Positions 33,447 to 44,074 of a stretch of 64,000 bases of DNA are shown piece by piece. This stretch comes from Oryzobacter telluris (GTDB taxonomy: Bacteria > Actinomycetota > Actinomycetes > Actinomycetales > Dermatophilaceae): NCBI RefSeq assembly GCF_043099285.1, contig NZ_CP170723.1:2976001-3040000 (forward strand), written 5' to 3'. Each line of letters starts with the position of its first letter. The first letter of the stretch is position 1. The position numbers and the translations under genes are program-made. Below the pieces are notes generated by a model. That model was not told the origin of the DNA. It made no database searches and worked only from the letters and a program-made list of their open reading frames with translations.

Positions 33447-34073
33447 ATGGTCAACCTCACCCGCATCTACACCCGCACGGGTGACGACGGCACCACCTCG
33501 CTCGGCGACCTCAGCCGCACCCGCAAGACCGACCTGCGCCTGGCGGCCTACGCCGACGCGAACGAGGCCAACGCGGCGCTCGGGGTGGTCGTCGCGTGCG
33601 GGGACCTCCCCGACGACGTGCGCGCCGTCCTCCTGCGCGTGCAGAACGACCTCTTCGACGTCGGCGCGGACCTCTCCACCCCGCTCCAGCGCGAGTACGA
33701 GTACCCGCCGCTGCGGGTCAAGGCCGAGTGGGTCACCGAGCTCGAGGCCGACTGCGACCGTTACCTCGAGCCGCTCGAGAAGCTGCGTTCCTTCATCCTG
33801 CCCGGCGGCACCGCCACCTCGGCGTACCTCCACGTGGCGCTCACCGTCGTGCGCCGGGCCGAGCGGTCGGTGTGGGCCGCCATCGAGGAGTACGGCACCG
33901 AGCCCGGCGACGGCCGCGGTGAGGGCGGGGTCAACCCCACGACCGCCACCTACCTCAACCGGCTGTCCGACCTGCTCTTCGTCCTGGCCCGCACCGCCAA
34001 CGCCGGTGCCGGCGGCGACGTGCTGTGGGCGCCCGGCGGGGGCCGCGAACAGACCCCCGCCGAGCGTGGCTGA
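33447..34073 (+). CDS. PduO-type cob(I)alamin adenosyltransferase
   Basis: 208 residues. The ATP-binding N-terminus RIYTRTGDDGTTSLGD, then RLAAYADANEANAALG, the RRAERSVW helix and the C-terminal LNRLSDLLFVLAR are all diagnostic of the PduO/MMAB family. The enzyme transfers the 5'-deoxyadenosyl group of ATP to cob(I)alamin, giving the cofactor of Ecm (gene 600 bases away on the other strand) and of any methylmalonyl-CoA mutase elsewhere. The ATG has no ribosome-binding site; CAGGCT 7 nt upstream may be a leaderless -10 box. No cobalamin riboswitch is visible in the 150-base leader region. Confidence 0.93.
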   Translation: MVNLTRIYTRTGDDGTTSLGDLSRTRKTDLRLAAYADANEANAALGVVVACGDLPDDVRAVLLRVQNDLFDVGADLSTPLQREYEYPPLRVKAEWVTELEADCDRYLEPLEKLRSFILPGGTATSAYLHVALTVVRRAERSVWAAIEEYGTEPGDGRGEGGVNPTTATYLNRLSDLLFVLARTANAGAGGDVLWAPGGGREQTPAERG

Positions 34074-34081
34074 CACCGGGG

Positions 34082-34896
34082 TCACTTGACCTCGGCGCGG
34101 CGCACGAGCACCAGGCCGACGGTCAGCGGCAGGACCAGCCACAGGACGCTGGCCGTCCCCAGGTGCTGCCACTGCGCCGTCGACAGCGCCCCGTTGTACA
34201 GCGGCGTCTGCGCGAACTGGAAGTCGACCCAGGGCTGCAGGTCGCGGAACCACTCCTGGTAGGACGCGAGCAGGCCCAGCAGCGGCGGCAGCGCCAGCGT
34301 GTAGACGAAGTACGCGACGATCGCGCCGGCCGAGTTGCGGATGAGCACGCCGAGGGTGAACCCCAGCAGCATGAGCAGCACGCTGGCCAGGACGATGTGC
34401 ACGAACTCGCCGGGCGAGGAGTTCCACACCGGGTCCAGGCCCGTCACGGCACTCCCGACGAGGGTGCCGACCGCGCCGACGACCACGGCGACGAGCATCG
34501 AGACCACGCCCACGGTCACGGCGGAGAGGAGCTTCGCGCCCAGCACCCGGCCGCGGCGCGGCACGAGGGTGAAGGTCGTCAGGCCGCTGCGCTGGGTCCA
34601 CTCGCTGGTGACGGCGAGGATGCCGATCATCGGCAGGATGATCGTCATCGGGGCGCCGATGGCCGCGGCGAAGTTGTCGTAGGTGAGCTCGGCGTCGTCG
34701 GCGAACGCGATGAGCGCGGCCGTGGCGAGGACGCTCGTGATGACGATGCTCGCCATCAGCCAGAAGCCCGAGCGGGTGTCGAACATCTTGCGCAGCTCGA
34801 CCGCGACGAGGCGGGTCAGCGGGATGGGCCGGGCGGCCGCCCGCGGGCGGGTGGTGACGGGGGTGGTGGTCGTCTCGTCGACGACGACGGCGGTGG

Positions 34897-34900
<4 letters not shown>
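34082..34900 (-). CDS. ABC transporter permease (ABC-2 type)
   Basis: 272 residues with about six TM helices and a cytoplasmic N-terminus rich in Thr/Val. The segment SEWTQRSGLTTFTLVPRRGRVLGAKLL (described in part; about 105-131) matches the conserved loop of ABC-2 permeases paired with CcmA-like ATPases. It overlaps the ATPase gene by four bases (ATGA), so the two form one exporter. The substrate is not evident. Confidence 0.88.
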
Positions 34901-35799
<899 letters not shown>

Positions 35800-35913
35800 G
35801 CCGAGCATCGTGTCGGCGACCGCACCCGCGGCACATCAGGGACAGACCTGACCTCGACCCCCACGCGACCCCGAGCCCCTCAGGGGCGGGGGGCCGTCGC
35901 CCTCAGGGCCGGG

Positions 35914-36345
35914 TCAGGCGACGTTGACGTTGTACCCGGGCGGGCTGGACTCCAGCCAGGCCCGGATGGCCGTGTACGCGGCCGGTGCGAAGGCGAACTC
36001 GCACGCGATGGTGCCGCCCCGCACGCTCACCCCGACGGGGTCGGCGAGACCGGGGATGGGGTCGGTGAGCGGCTCGGCCGAGCCGAGGTCGAGCTCACCG
36101 CGCTGCCACGACACCTCGGGCCGCAGCGAGGGCCCGACGATGCTGAACCACTCGAAGCGCTCGGAGCCCAACCGGGCCAGGCCGAGCCGCCAGCGCCCCG
36201 TGGGGCCGTCGCGGCGGGCGCAGAGCATGACCGGCCGCCCGTCGCCGGAGATGAAGCGTCGGCGCGCCCACACGAAGGTGAGCGCGCCGACGGCGACGAT
36301 GACGACGAGGGCGAGGACCAGCTCGGTCACGACAAGCGGTGTCAT
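35914..36345 (-). CDS. DUF2550 membrane-anchored protein
   Basis: 143 residues: one N-terminal TM helix (VTELVLALVVIVAVGALTFVW), then a basic stretch (ARRRFIS) and a small beta-rich domain with WRLGLARLGSERFEWFSIVG. It matches the actinobacterial DUF2550 family, which is regularly encoded right after atpC, as here (24 bases). It may be cell-envelope associated; function unknown. Confidence 0.85.
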   Translation of the reverse strand: MTPLVVTELVLALVVIVAVGALTFVWARRRFISGDGRPVMLCARRDGPTGRWRLGLARLGSERFEWFSIVGPSLRPEVSWQRGELDLGSAEPLTDPIPGLADPVGVSVRGGTIACEFAFAPAAYTAIRAWLESSPPGYNVNVA

Positions 36346-36369
36346 GCGAGCGGTCCCCTGCCCGTCGTC

Positions 36370-36635
36370 TCAGGAACCCATGTTGCTGGCGTCGACGCTC
36401 TCGGCGACGATCGTCACCCGGTCGTGGTCGACCGAGAGGAACCCTCCGTCGACCGTGGCCGAGTGCCACGACCCACCCGTGTTGACCCGCACCTCGCCCT
36501 CCGCGAGCACGCAGAGGATCGGGGTGTGGCCGGGGAGGATGCCGAGGTCACCGTCGATAGAGCGGGCGCTGACCTGGGTGGCCTCGCCCTCCCAGACCTT
36601 GCGGTCCGCGGCGACGAGCTCGACCTGAAGCGCCA

Positions 36636-36636
<1 letters not shown>
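36370..36636 (-). CDS. atpC: F1 ATP synthase epsilon subunit, short form
   Basis: 88 residues: only the N-terminal beta-sandwich (LQVELVAADRKVWEGEA; GDLGILPGHTPILCVL; DGGFLSVDHDRVTIVAE). The C-terminal helical hairpin that inhibits ATP hydrolysis in longer epsilon subunits is missing. The stop is clear and the downstream gene starts 24 bases later. The start overlaps the atpD stop (TGATG). The protein still can link gamma to the c-ring. Confidence 0.93.
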
Positions 36637-38090
<1,454 letters not shown>

Positions 38091-38104
38091 GGTCTCTCTC
38101 TCAC

Positions 38105-39004
38105 TCACTTGCTCTCGGCCAGGGCGCTGGCGCCACCGACGATTTCGCTGATCTCTTGGGTGATCTCCGCCTGGCGGGCCTGGTTGACCAGCCGGGTGTA
38201 CTTCTTGATGAGCTCCTCGGCGTTGTCGGTCGCCGACTTCATCGCGCGCTGTCGAGCGGCGAGCTCGGACGCGGCGGCCTGGAGCATGCAGTTGAACAGG
38301 CGTGCGTTGACGTACTTCGGCAGCAGGGCGTCGAGGACCTTCTCGGCGCTGGGCTCGAAGGCGTACAGCGGGAGCAGGTCGTCGGCGTCGGGCGCCTCGG
38401 TGCCCTCGACGACCTCGAGCGGGAGCAGCCGGATGACCTCGGGCTCCTGCGTCACCATCGTGACGAAGCGGGTGAACACGACGTGGACCTCGTCGACGCC
38501 ACCCTCCTCGGTGGGCGTGGTGAAGTCGGCGACGAGCCGCTCCCCCACCTCACGGGCGGTCTCGAACGCGGGCTTCTCGGAGTTGCTGGTCCACTCGGCC
38601 GCGTACTCGCGCTGGCGGAACTTGTAGAAGCCGACCGCCTTGCGACCGAGCAGGTAGGGCACGACCTCCTTGCCCTCCTCGCGCAGTGCGGCGACGAGCC
38701 GCTCGGACTCCTTGAGCACCGAGCTGCTGTACGCGCCGGCGAGGCCGCGGTCGGAGGTGATGACGACGACCGCCGCACGCGTGACGTCGGTCTTCTCCGT
38801 CGTCAGCGGGTGGTCCTCGTTGGAGAAGGTGGCCACCGCCGACACCGCGCGGGTGAGCGCGCGGGCGTAGGGGCTCGACTCACGCACGGCCTGCTGGGCC
38901 CTGACGACGCGAGCCGCCGCCATGAGCTCCATCGCCCGGGTGATCTTCTTCGTCGAGCTGACGGCCCGGATGCGCTGCCGGTACTCCCGGATCTGCGCTC
39001 CCAT
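38105..39004 (-). CDS. atpG: F1 ATP synthase gamma subunit
   Basis: 299 residues. It opens GAQIREYRQRIRAVSSTKKITRAMELMAA and ends with the long C-terminal helix ITQEISEIVGGASAL, together forming the rotating coiled coil. ITSDRGLAGAYSS is the conserved beta/alpha core. Normal length. It is the central shaft coupling the c-ring to F1. Confidence 0.97.
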   Translation of the reverse strand: MGAQIREYRQRIRAVSSTKKITRAMELMAAARVVRAQQAVRESSPYARALTRAVSAVATFSNEDHPLTTEKTDVTRAAVVVITSDRGLAGAYSSSVLKESERLVAALREEGKEVVPYLLGRKAVGFYKFRQREYAAEWTSNSEKPAFETAREVGERLVADFTTPTEEGGVDEVHVVFTRFVTMVTQEPEVIRLLPLEVVEGTEAPDADDLLPLYAFEPSAEKVLDALLPKYVNARLFNCMLQAAASELAARQRAMKSATDNAEELIKKYTRLVNQARQAEITQEISEIVGGASALAESK

Positions 39005-39054
39005 ACGTTTCCGCCTTCCTGGTTCGTGTCAGTTCGTGCCGAGGGCTGGCCGGT

Positions 39055-39080
39055 GGCCGGGTGCGTCGCCGCACCCGGCC
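39055..39080 (-). other. Hairpin between atpA and atpG
   Basis: A perfect 11-bp stem (39055-39065 with 39070-39080, GGCCGGGTGCG arms) with a 4-nt loop lies 8 bases after the atpA stop, inside the operon. It could be an RNA-processing, stability or attenuation element that tunes the ratio of distal subunits. Confidence 0.6.
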
Positions 39081-39087
39081 GCCCGGG

Positions 39088-40728
39088 TCAGCGCTTCTGC
39101 TTGACGATCTGCTCCTGCTCGGACTCCTGCGCGAGCGCGGCGTCCTCGGCCTCGTCCTTGTGGGGCACCGTCTCGGCGCCCGAGCCCTCGAAGAGCTTGG
39201 ACTTGAAGGTCTCGACCTCGCCCTCGAGCGCCTGCTCGGTCTCCTCCTCGAACTTCCCCGTCTCGCGGATCGCCGCGAGGAGGTCGTTCTTGGTGCGACG
39301 CAGGTGGTCGAGGAACTCGGCCTCGAAGCGGCGGACGTCCTCGACGGCGACGCTGTCGAGCTTGCCCGTGGTGCCGAGCCAGATCGAGACGACCTGCTCC
39401 TCGACCGGGAACGGCGAGGCCTGGCGCTGCTTGAGCAGCTCGACGAGGCGGGCGCCCTTCGCGAGCTGGGCGCGCGACGCCGGGTCGAGGTCGGACGCGA
39501 ACATCGCGAACGCCTCGAGGGCGCGGTACTGCGCGAGGTCGAGCTTGAGGCGGCCGGCGACCGACTTCATCGCCTTGATCTGCGCGGCACCACCGACACG
39601 CGACACCGAGACACCGACGTCGATGGCCGGGCGGACGTTGGAGTTGAACAGGTCGGCCTGGAGGTAGATCTGGCCGTCGGTGATGGAGATGACGTTGGTC
39701 GGGATGTACGCCGAGACGTCGCCCGCCTTGGTCTCGATGATCGGCAGTCCGGTCATCGAACCGTGGCCCAGCTCGTCGCTGAGCTTCGCGCAGCGCTCGA
39801 GCAGCCGGCTGTGGAGGTAGAAGACGTCACCGGGGTACGCCTCGCGGCCCGGCGGGCGGCGCAGCAGCAGCGACACGGCGCGGTAGGCCTCGGCCTGCTT
39901 GCTCAGGTCGTCGAAGACGATGAGGACGTGCTTGCCCTGGTACATCCAGTGCTGGCCGATGGCCGAGCCGGTGTAGGGCGCGAGGTACTTGAAGCCCGCG
40001 GAGTCGGAGGCGGGGGCCGCGACGATGGTCGTGTACTCCATCGCGCCGGCGTCCTCGAGGGTGCCGCGGACGGCCGCGATCGTGGAGCCCTTCTGGCCGA
40101 TGGCGACGTAGATGCAGCGCACCTGCTTGTCGGGGTCGCCGGTCTCCCAGAACTCCTTCTGGTTGATGATCGTGTCGACCGCGACCGTGGTCTTGCCGGT
40201 CTGGCGGTCACCGATGATGAGCTGGCGCTGGCCGCGACCGATGGGGGTCATGGCGTCGACGGCCTTCAGGCCGGTCTGCAGCGGCTCGTGCACCGACTTG
40301 CGCTGGACGACGGTGGGCGCCTGGAGCTCGAGGGCGCGGCGACCCTCGGCCTCGATGTCGCCGAGGCCGTCGATCGGCACGCCGAGCGGGTTGACGACGC
40401 GACCGAGGAACTTGTCGCCGACGGGGACCGAGAGGACCTCTCCGGTGCGCTTGACCTCCTGGCCCTCCTCGATGCCCGAGAACTCGCCGAGGATGACGAC
40501 ACCGATCTCGTGGACGTCGAGGTTCAGCGCGAGGCCACGGGTGCCGTCCTCGAACAGCAGCAGCTCGTTGGTCATCGCCGAGGGCAGGCCCTCGACGTGC
40601 GCGATGCCGTCGCCGGCGTCCGTGACGCGGCCGACCTCTTCGCGCGAGGCCGTCCCGGGCTCGTAGGACCGGACGTAGCTGTCCAGGGCGTCCCGGATCT
40701 CCTCCGGACGGATCGAGAGCTCCGTCAT
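39088..40728 (-). CDS. atpA: F1 ATP synthase alpha subunit
   Basis: 546 residues. P-loop GDRQTGKTTVAVD, the alpha signature PGREAYPGDVFYLHSRLLER, and an arginine-finger-region VSRVGGAAQ. It is slightly longer than the E. coli protein because of an acidic C-terminal tail (EDAALAQESEQEQIVKQKR), as in other actinobacteria. The ATG has GAGGAGAAG upstream. Non-catalytic nucleotide-binding subunit of F1. Confidence 0.98.
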   Translation of the reverse strand: MTELSIRPEEIRDALDSYVRSYEPGTASREEVGRVTDAGDGIAHVEGLPSAMTNELLLFEDGTRGLALNLDVHEIGVVILGEFSGIEEGQEVKRTGEVLSVPVGDKFLGRVVNPLGVPIDGLGDIEAEGRRALELQAPTVVQRKSVHEPLQTGLKAVDAMTPIGRGQRQLIIGDRQTGKTTVAVDTIINQKEFWETGDPDKQVRCIYVAIGQKGSTIAAVRGTLEDAGAMEYTTIVAAPASDSAGFKYLAPYTGSAIGQHWMYQGKHVLIVFDDLSKQAEAYRAVSLLLRRPPGREAYPGDVFYLHSRLLERCAKLSDELGHGSMTGLPIIETKAGDVSAYIPTNVISITDGQIYLQADLFNSNVRPAIDVGVSVSRVGGAAQIKAMKSVAGRLKLDLAQYRALEAFAMFASDLDPASRAQLAKGARLVELLKQRQASPFPVEEQVVSIWLGTTGKLDSVAVEDVRRFEAEFLDHLRRTKNDLLAAIRETGKFEEETEQALEGEVETFKSKLFEGSGAETVPHKDEAEDAALAQESEQEQIVKQKR

Positions 40729-40816
40729 GATCTGATCTTCTCCTCGGTCACCGGCCCCCTGTGGGGCCGAAGTCTGTGGTGGGTGGTGCGTCTTGTCGGT
40801 TCTGCTGGCGGTGCGG

Positions 40817-41629
40817 TCAGCTGCCGGTCACGTGGCGGCGGGCCTCGTCGAGACGGCGCAGGACGGTGCCGTCGACGACCTCGTCGCCGACCTGCACGCG
40901 GATGCCGCCCATGACGTCGGGCGCCAGGACGACCTGCAGGCTCACGGACTTGCCGTAGTGCGACTCGAGCGCCGAGCGCAGCCGCGCGGACTGCTGCTCG
41001 GAGAGCGGCGCGGCCACGGTGACGAGCGCGGTGAGCTCGTCGCGGCGGGTGGACGCCAGCGCGAGGTAGGCCTCCATCGCCCGGTCGAACCGGCGGCCGC
41101 GCGGAGCGCGCACTGCCTGCTCGGCCAGGCGCACCGTCTCCGGCGCGGCCTTGCCCTCGAGCAGGCCGTGGACGAGCGCGACCTTGCCGGAGGCGTCGGT
41201 GTTGCGGCTGGAGAGCGTGTCGCGCAGACCGGGGTCACCGGCGACGATCCGCTCGAACCGGAACAGCTCGTCCTCGACGCGGTCGATGCGCCCCTCGCGC
41301 TCGGCCGACGCGAGCAGCGTCTGCACGGCGAGGCTCTCGATGGTGTCGCCGAGGTCGCGCTCGGCGGACCAGCGCTGGCCGGCCACCTCCGCGACCAGGC
41401 CGGTGGTGGTCTCACCGACCTTGCCCCCGAAGAGCGAGCGCGCCAGGCCCTGCTTGTCGGCCTTGTCGCGCGAGGGGTCGGCGAGCGCCCGACGCAGCGA
41501 GGCGCTGCCGTCGATGACGGCCGACACCGCGAAGAGCTCCTCGGCGAGGGTGACGCCGGTGCCCTTGGCCAGGGCCTCGTCGAAGGCGGCCTGGACCGCC
41601 GTGGCGGCACCCCGTGACGAACCACGCAT
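40817..41629 (-). CDS. atpH: F1 ATP synthase delta subunit
   Basis: 270 residues, the long actinobacterial form. The N-terminal helical bundle binds alpha, and the C-terminal part (VTVAAPLSEQQSARLRSALE; VLAPDVMGGIRVQVGDEVVD) is the most conserved OSCP/delta signature. The start overlaps the atpF stop (TGATG), so the stator subunits are translationally coupled. Confidence 0.96.
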   Translation of the reverse strand: MRGSSRGAATAVQAAFDEALAKGTGVTLAEELFAVSAVIDGSASLRRALADPSRDKADKQGLARSLFGGKVGETTTGLVAEVAGQRWSAERDLGDTIESLAVQTLLASAEREGRIDRVEDELFRFERIVAGDPGLRDTLSSRNTDASGKVALVHGLLEGKAAPETVRLAEQAVRAPRGRRFDRAMEAYLALASTRRDELTALVTVAAPLSEQQSARLRSALESHYGKSVSLQVVLAPDVMGGIRVQVGDEVVDGTVLRRLDEARRHVTGS

Positions 41630-42213
41630 CAGGCGCCCTGACCCGCGGGGGCGACCTTCTCGGGCTTGACGTCGCCGGCCTCGAGCTCGGCGAGGAAGCG
41701 GTCGACGATGCCGTTCTGGCGGACCTCGTCCTCCAGCGACTCCCCGACGATCTTGCTCGCCAGGGCCGTGGACAGGGCCCCGACCTCCTGGCGCAGCTGG
41801 ACGACCGCCTGCTGGCGCTCGGCCTCGACCTGGCGCTTGGCCGCCTCGGTGATGCGGGCAGCCTCGGCCTGGGCCTGGCTGCGCATCTCCGCGACGATCG
41901 AGGCGCCCTGCTCGCGAGCGGACTCGCGCAGCTCGTTGGCCTCGGTGCGCGCCTCGGCGAGCTGGGCGTTGTACTTCTCCAGCGCGGCACGCGCCTCGGC
42001 CTGGGCCTCCTCGGCCTGCCTCATGCCGCCCTCGATGGCAGCGGCACGCTCCTCGTACATCGCCTCCATCCTCGGGACGACCTTCGTGGAGAAGATCCAG
42101 TAGAGGATGCCGAAGGCGATGGCGCCGATGATGATCTCGGCCGGGTGCGGCAGGAGGGGCAGGGCGTCGGGCCAGCCCACTTCCTCAGAGGCCTGGACGG
42201 ATGCGAGGACCAC
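41629..42213 (-). CDS. atpF: F0 ATP synthase b subunit
   Basis: 194 residues from a GTG with AAGGAAG upstream. One TM helix (IIIGAIAFGILYWIFSTKVV) is followed by a long charged Ala/Glu/Arg helix that forms the peripheral stalk dimer (EERAAAIEGGMRQAEEAQAE onward). Membrane stator linking F0 subunit a to delta. Confidence 0.97.
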   Translation of the reverse strand: MVLASVQASEEVGWPDALPLLPHPAEIIIGAIAFGILYWIFSTKVVPRMEAMYEERAAAIEGGMRQAEEAQAEARAALEKYNAQLAEARTEANELRESAREQGASIVAEMRSQAQAEAARITEAAKRQVEAERQQAVVQLRQEVGALSTALASKIVGESLEDEVRQNGIVDRFLAELEAGDVKPEKVAPAGQGA

Positions 42214-42267
42214 GTCGCTTCCTTATCTGTCGGTCGAACTGGGGATGTGCGTTCTCGGGTGGAGTCG

Positions 42268-42477
42268 TCAGCCTGCGAAGACGAAGACGAAGACGAGACC
42301 CAGGATCGCGAGCGCCTCGGTGAGCGCCATGCCGGTGAAGGCGATGGTCTGGAGCATGCCGCGGGCCTCGGGCTGGCGGGCCACCCCGTTGATGTACGCG
42401 GCGAAGATCAGACCGACACCGATACCGGGGCCGATGGCAGCAAGGCCGTAGCCGAGGTAGGTGATGTCACCCTTCAT
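42268..42477 (-). CDS. atpE: F0 ATP synthase c subunit
   Basis: 69 residues: two TM helices joined by a polar loop ARQPEAR. Helix 1 has the Gly-rich GLAAIGPGIGVGLIFAAYI and helix 2 the ion-binding Glu in GMALTEALAILGLVFVF. This is proton-type. The ATG follows an AT-rich AAGGAAATGCA leader, an unusually strong ribosome-binding site for this GC content, as expected for the subunit needed in about ten copies. Confidence 0.98.
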   Translation of the reverse strand: MKGDITYLGYGLAAIGPGIGVGLIFAAYINGVARQPEARGMLQTIAFTGMALTEALAILGLVFVFVFAG

Positions 42478-42556
42478 TGCATTTCCTTTCGACGGCGCCG
42501 GGCGGGTCCCGGCGTCTGTGGTGTTTCGGTTCGTGCGTCCGGTGGAGGACCGGAGG

Positions 42557-43387
42557 TCAGTGGTGCTCGCTCACCGCGTCGCTGATGTACAGCGCCGCGA
42601 GGAGCGTGAAGATGAAGGCCTGGAGGAACTGGACCAGCAGCTCGAAGAAGGTCATGACCACGCCGAAGCCCAGGCCGAGGATCCCCGAGATGTTGATGAA
42701 GATGTTGCTGCCGTGCAGGAGCAGGTACTCGCCGCCGAGGATGAACACGAGGAGCATCAGGTGGCCGGCGAGCATGTTGCCGAACAGTCGCAGCGCGAGC
42801 GTCAGCGGCCGGATGATGAAGTAGGTGAGGAACTCCAGGACGAACATGATCGGCCGCAGCCAGACCGGCAGGCCCGGGGGCACGAGCGCCTTGAGGTAGC
42901 CCAGCACCCCGTGCTTCCGGCGGATCGCGACGGTGTGGTAGACGACGTAGACGACGAGCGTCAGCACGATCGGGAAGGCGATGCGGCTCATCGAGGGGAA
43001 CTGGACGAGCGGGAAGATCCCCATGACGTTGTTGAACAGGATCATCGTGAACAGCGTCATGAGCAGCGGCACGAACGGCCGGAAGTCCTTGGCCCCGATG
43101 ATGTCGCGGGCGATGCTGTTGCGCACGAAGCCGTAGGCCTGCTCGGCGATCCACTGGCGCTTGCTGGGGACCACGCTCAGCCTGCCGGCGACGGTCATGA
43201 AGAAGGCGCCGATGAGGACGACCGACACGATGACGACGAAGGCCGGGCGGGTGAGGGTCCAGTTGCTGGTGTCGCTGCCGATGAGGGGCCACCAGAAGCT
43301 CTCGGGACCCGGGGCGACGAAGCCCTCACCGTCGGCGGCGGCGACGCCGGTCTGCAGCCAGTGTGCGGGAACCACGCTCGGGCTCAC
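42557..43387 (-). CDS. atpB: F0 ATP synthase a subunit
   Basis: 276 residues from a GTG with GAGGAGAGG upstream. About five to six TM helices, with the essential Arg in LTLALRLFGNMLAGHL and the conserved FxNNVMGIFP region upstream. The C-terminal helix carries FLQAFIFTLLAALYISDAV. Forms the proton half-channels next to the c-ring. Confidence 0.97.
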   Translation of the reverse strand: MSPSVVPAHWLQTGVAAADGEGFVAPGPESFWWPLIGSDTSNWTLTRPAFVVIVSVVLIGAFFMTVAGRLSVVPSKRQWIAEQAYGFVRNSIARDIIGAKDFRPFVPLLMTLFTMILFNNVMGIFPLVQFPSMSRIAFPIVLTLVVYVVYHTVAIRRKHGVLGYLKALVPPGLPVWLRPIMFVLEFLTYFIIRPLTLALRLFGNMLAGHLMLLVFILGGEYLLLHGSNIFINISGILGLGFGVVMTFFELLVQFLQAFIFTLLAALYISDAVSEHH

Positions 43388-43502
43388 AGCCTCTCCTCGG
43401 GGGTTTCACAGGCACACACGACGGGCACCCGTGGGAACGGGACGTACGCTACCCGACCCCTGCGGGTCGTCGCGACGGCGGGTTGGACGGGCATCGGGCG
43501 TC

Positions 43503-43955
43503 TCACGGGGTGCCCCCGGAGTCGCTCGGCGGGTCGTACACGGGGATGCGGGCGCGGCGCAGCGCGACCATCGCGAAGACCTGCCACACGATCGTCACGA
43601 CGAACGCGACGATGCCGAGCGCGGGGCCGTCGACCCAGTCGGCGTCCTTGAACGCCATGATGACGAGGAGCAGGGCGATGACCTGGCCGAGGTAGACGGC
43701 CATGGCCACGGCGAAGAAGGCGGCCGGGTTCGCCGTGCGGACCAGCCGGCTCAGCAGGAACAGGCCGGAGGCGAAGAAGCCGAGCGACACGACGAGCCCG
43801 ATGAGGGCCCCGGCGACGGCGTCTCCCCCGCGCAGCACGACCAGGACGACGACGGTGGCCAAGCCCGCGAGCGCCGAGGGCAGCAGCGCCCCGCGCAGCA
43901 TCGCGGCGAACGGCGCACCGGCGTGCGGTGCGGTGCTCGACGAGTGGTCGGTCAT
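43503..43955 (-). CDS. atpI: AtpI-like membrane protein, first gene of the atp operon
   Basis: 150 residues from the ATG at 43955 (GAAGAGG upstream), four TM helices (about 25-45, 48-70, 80-105, 112-135). It occupies the atpI position directly before atpB; actinobacterial versions are poorly conserved and may help c-ring assembly or Mg2+ supply. Longer frames run into the sugar transferase gene and are rejected. Confidence 0.82.
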   Translation of the reverse strand: MTDHSSSTAPHAGAPFAAMLRGALLPSALAGLATVVVLVVLRGGDAVAGALIGLVVSLGFFASGLFLLSRLVRTANPAAFFAVAMAVYLGQVIALLLVIMAFKDADWVDGPALGIVAFVVTIVWQVFAMVALRRARIPVYDPPSDSGGTP

Positions 43956-44003
43956 CGGCGATCGGCCTCTTCGGAAAGTCGTGGTCGGACGGGCTTCCTC
44001 GGT

Positions 44004-44041
44004 GCTTGTGAAAGTTATCACAAGCGCTCCGACGGGGCCAA
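44004..44041 (-). promoter_or_regulatory. atp operon promoter with overlapping Rex-like operator
   Basis: The inverted repeat GCTTGTGA-AAGTTA-TCACAAGC (44004-44025) differs at one position from the Rex operator consensus TTGTGAANNNNTTCACAA known from Streptomyces. On the minus strand TAACTT (44012-44017) in its centre is a good -10 box, with TTGGCC (44036-44041) 18 bp upstream as a possible -35 box. Transcription would start about 50 bases before atpI. Rex binding would block the polymerase when NADH is low and release it when NADH is high. Confidence 0.65.
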
Positions 44042-44074
44042 ACGACGTCCGCCGGAGGGGTGTTCGGGTGCTGC

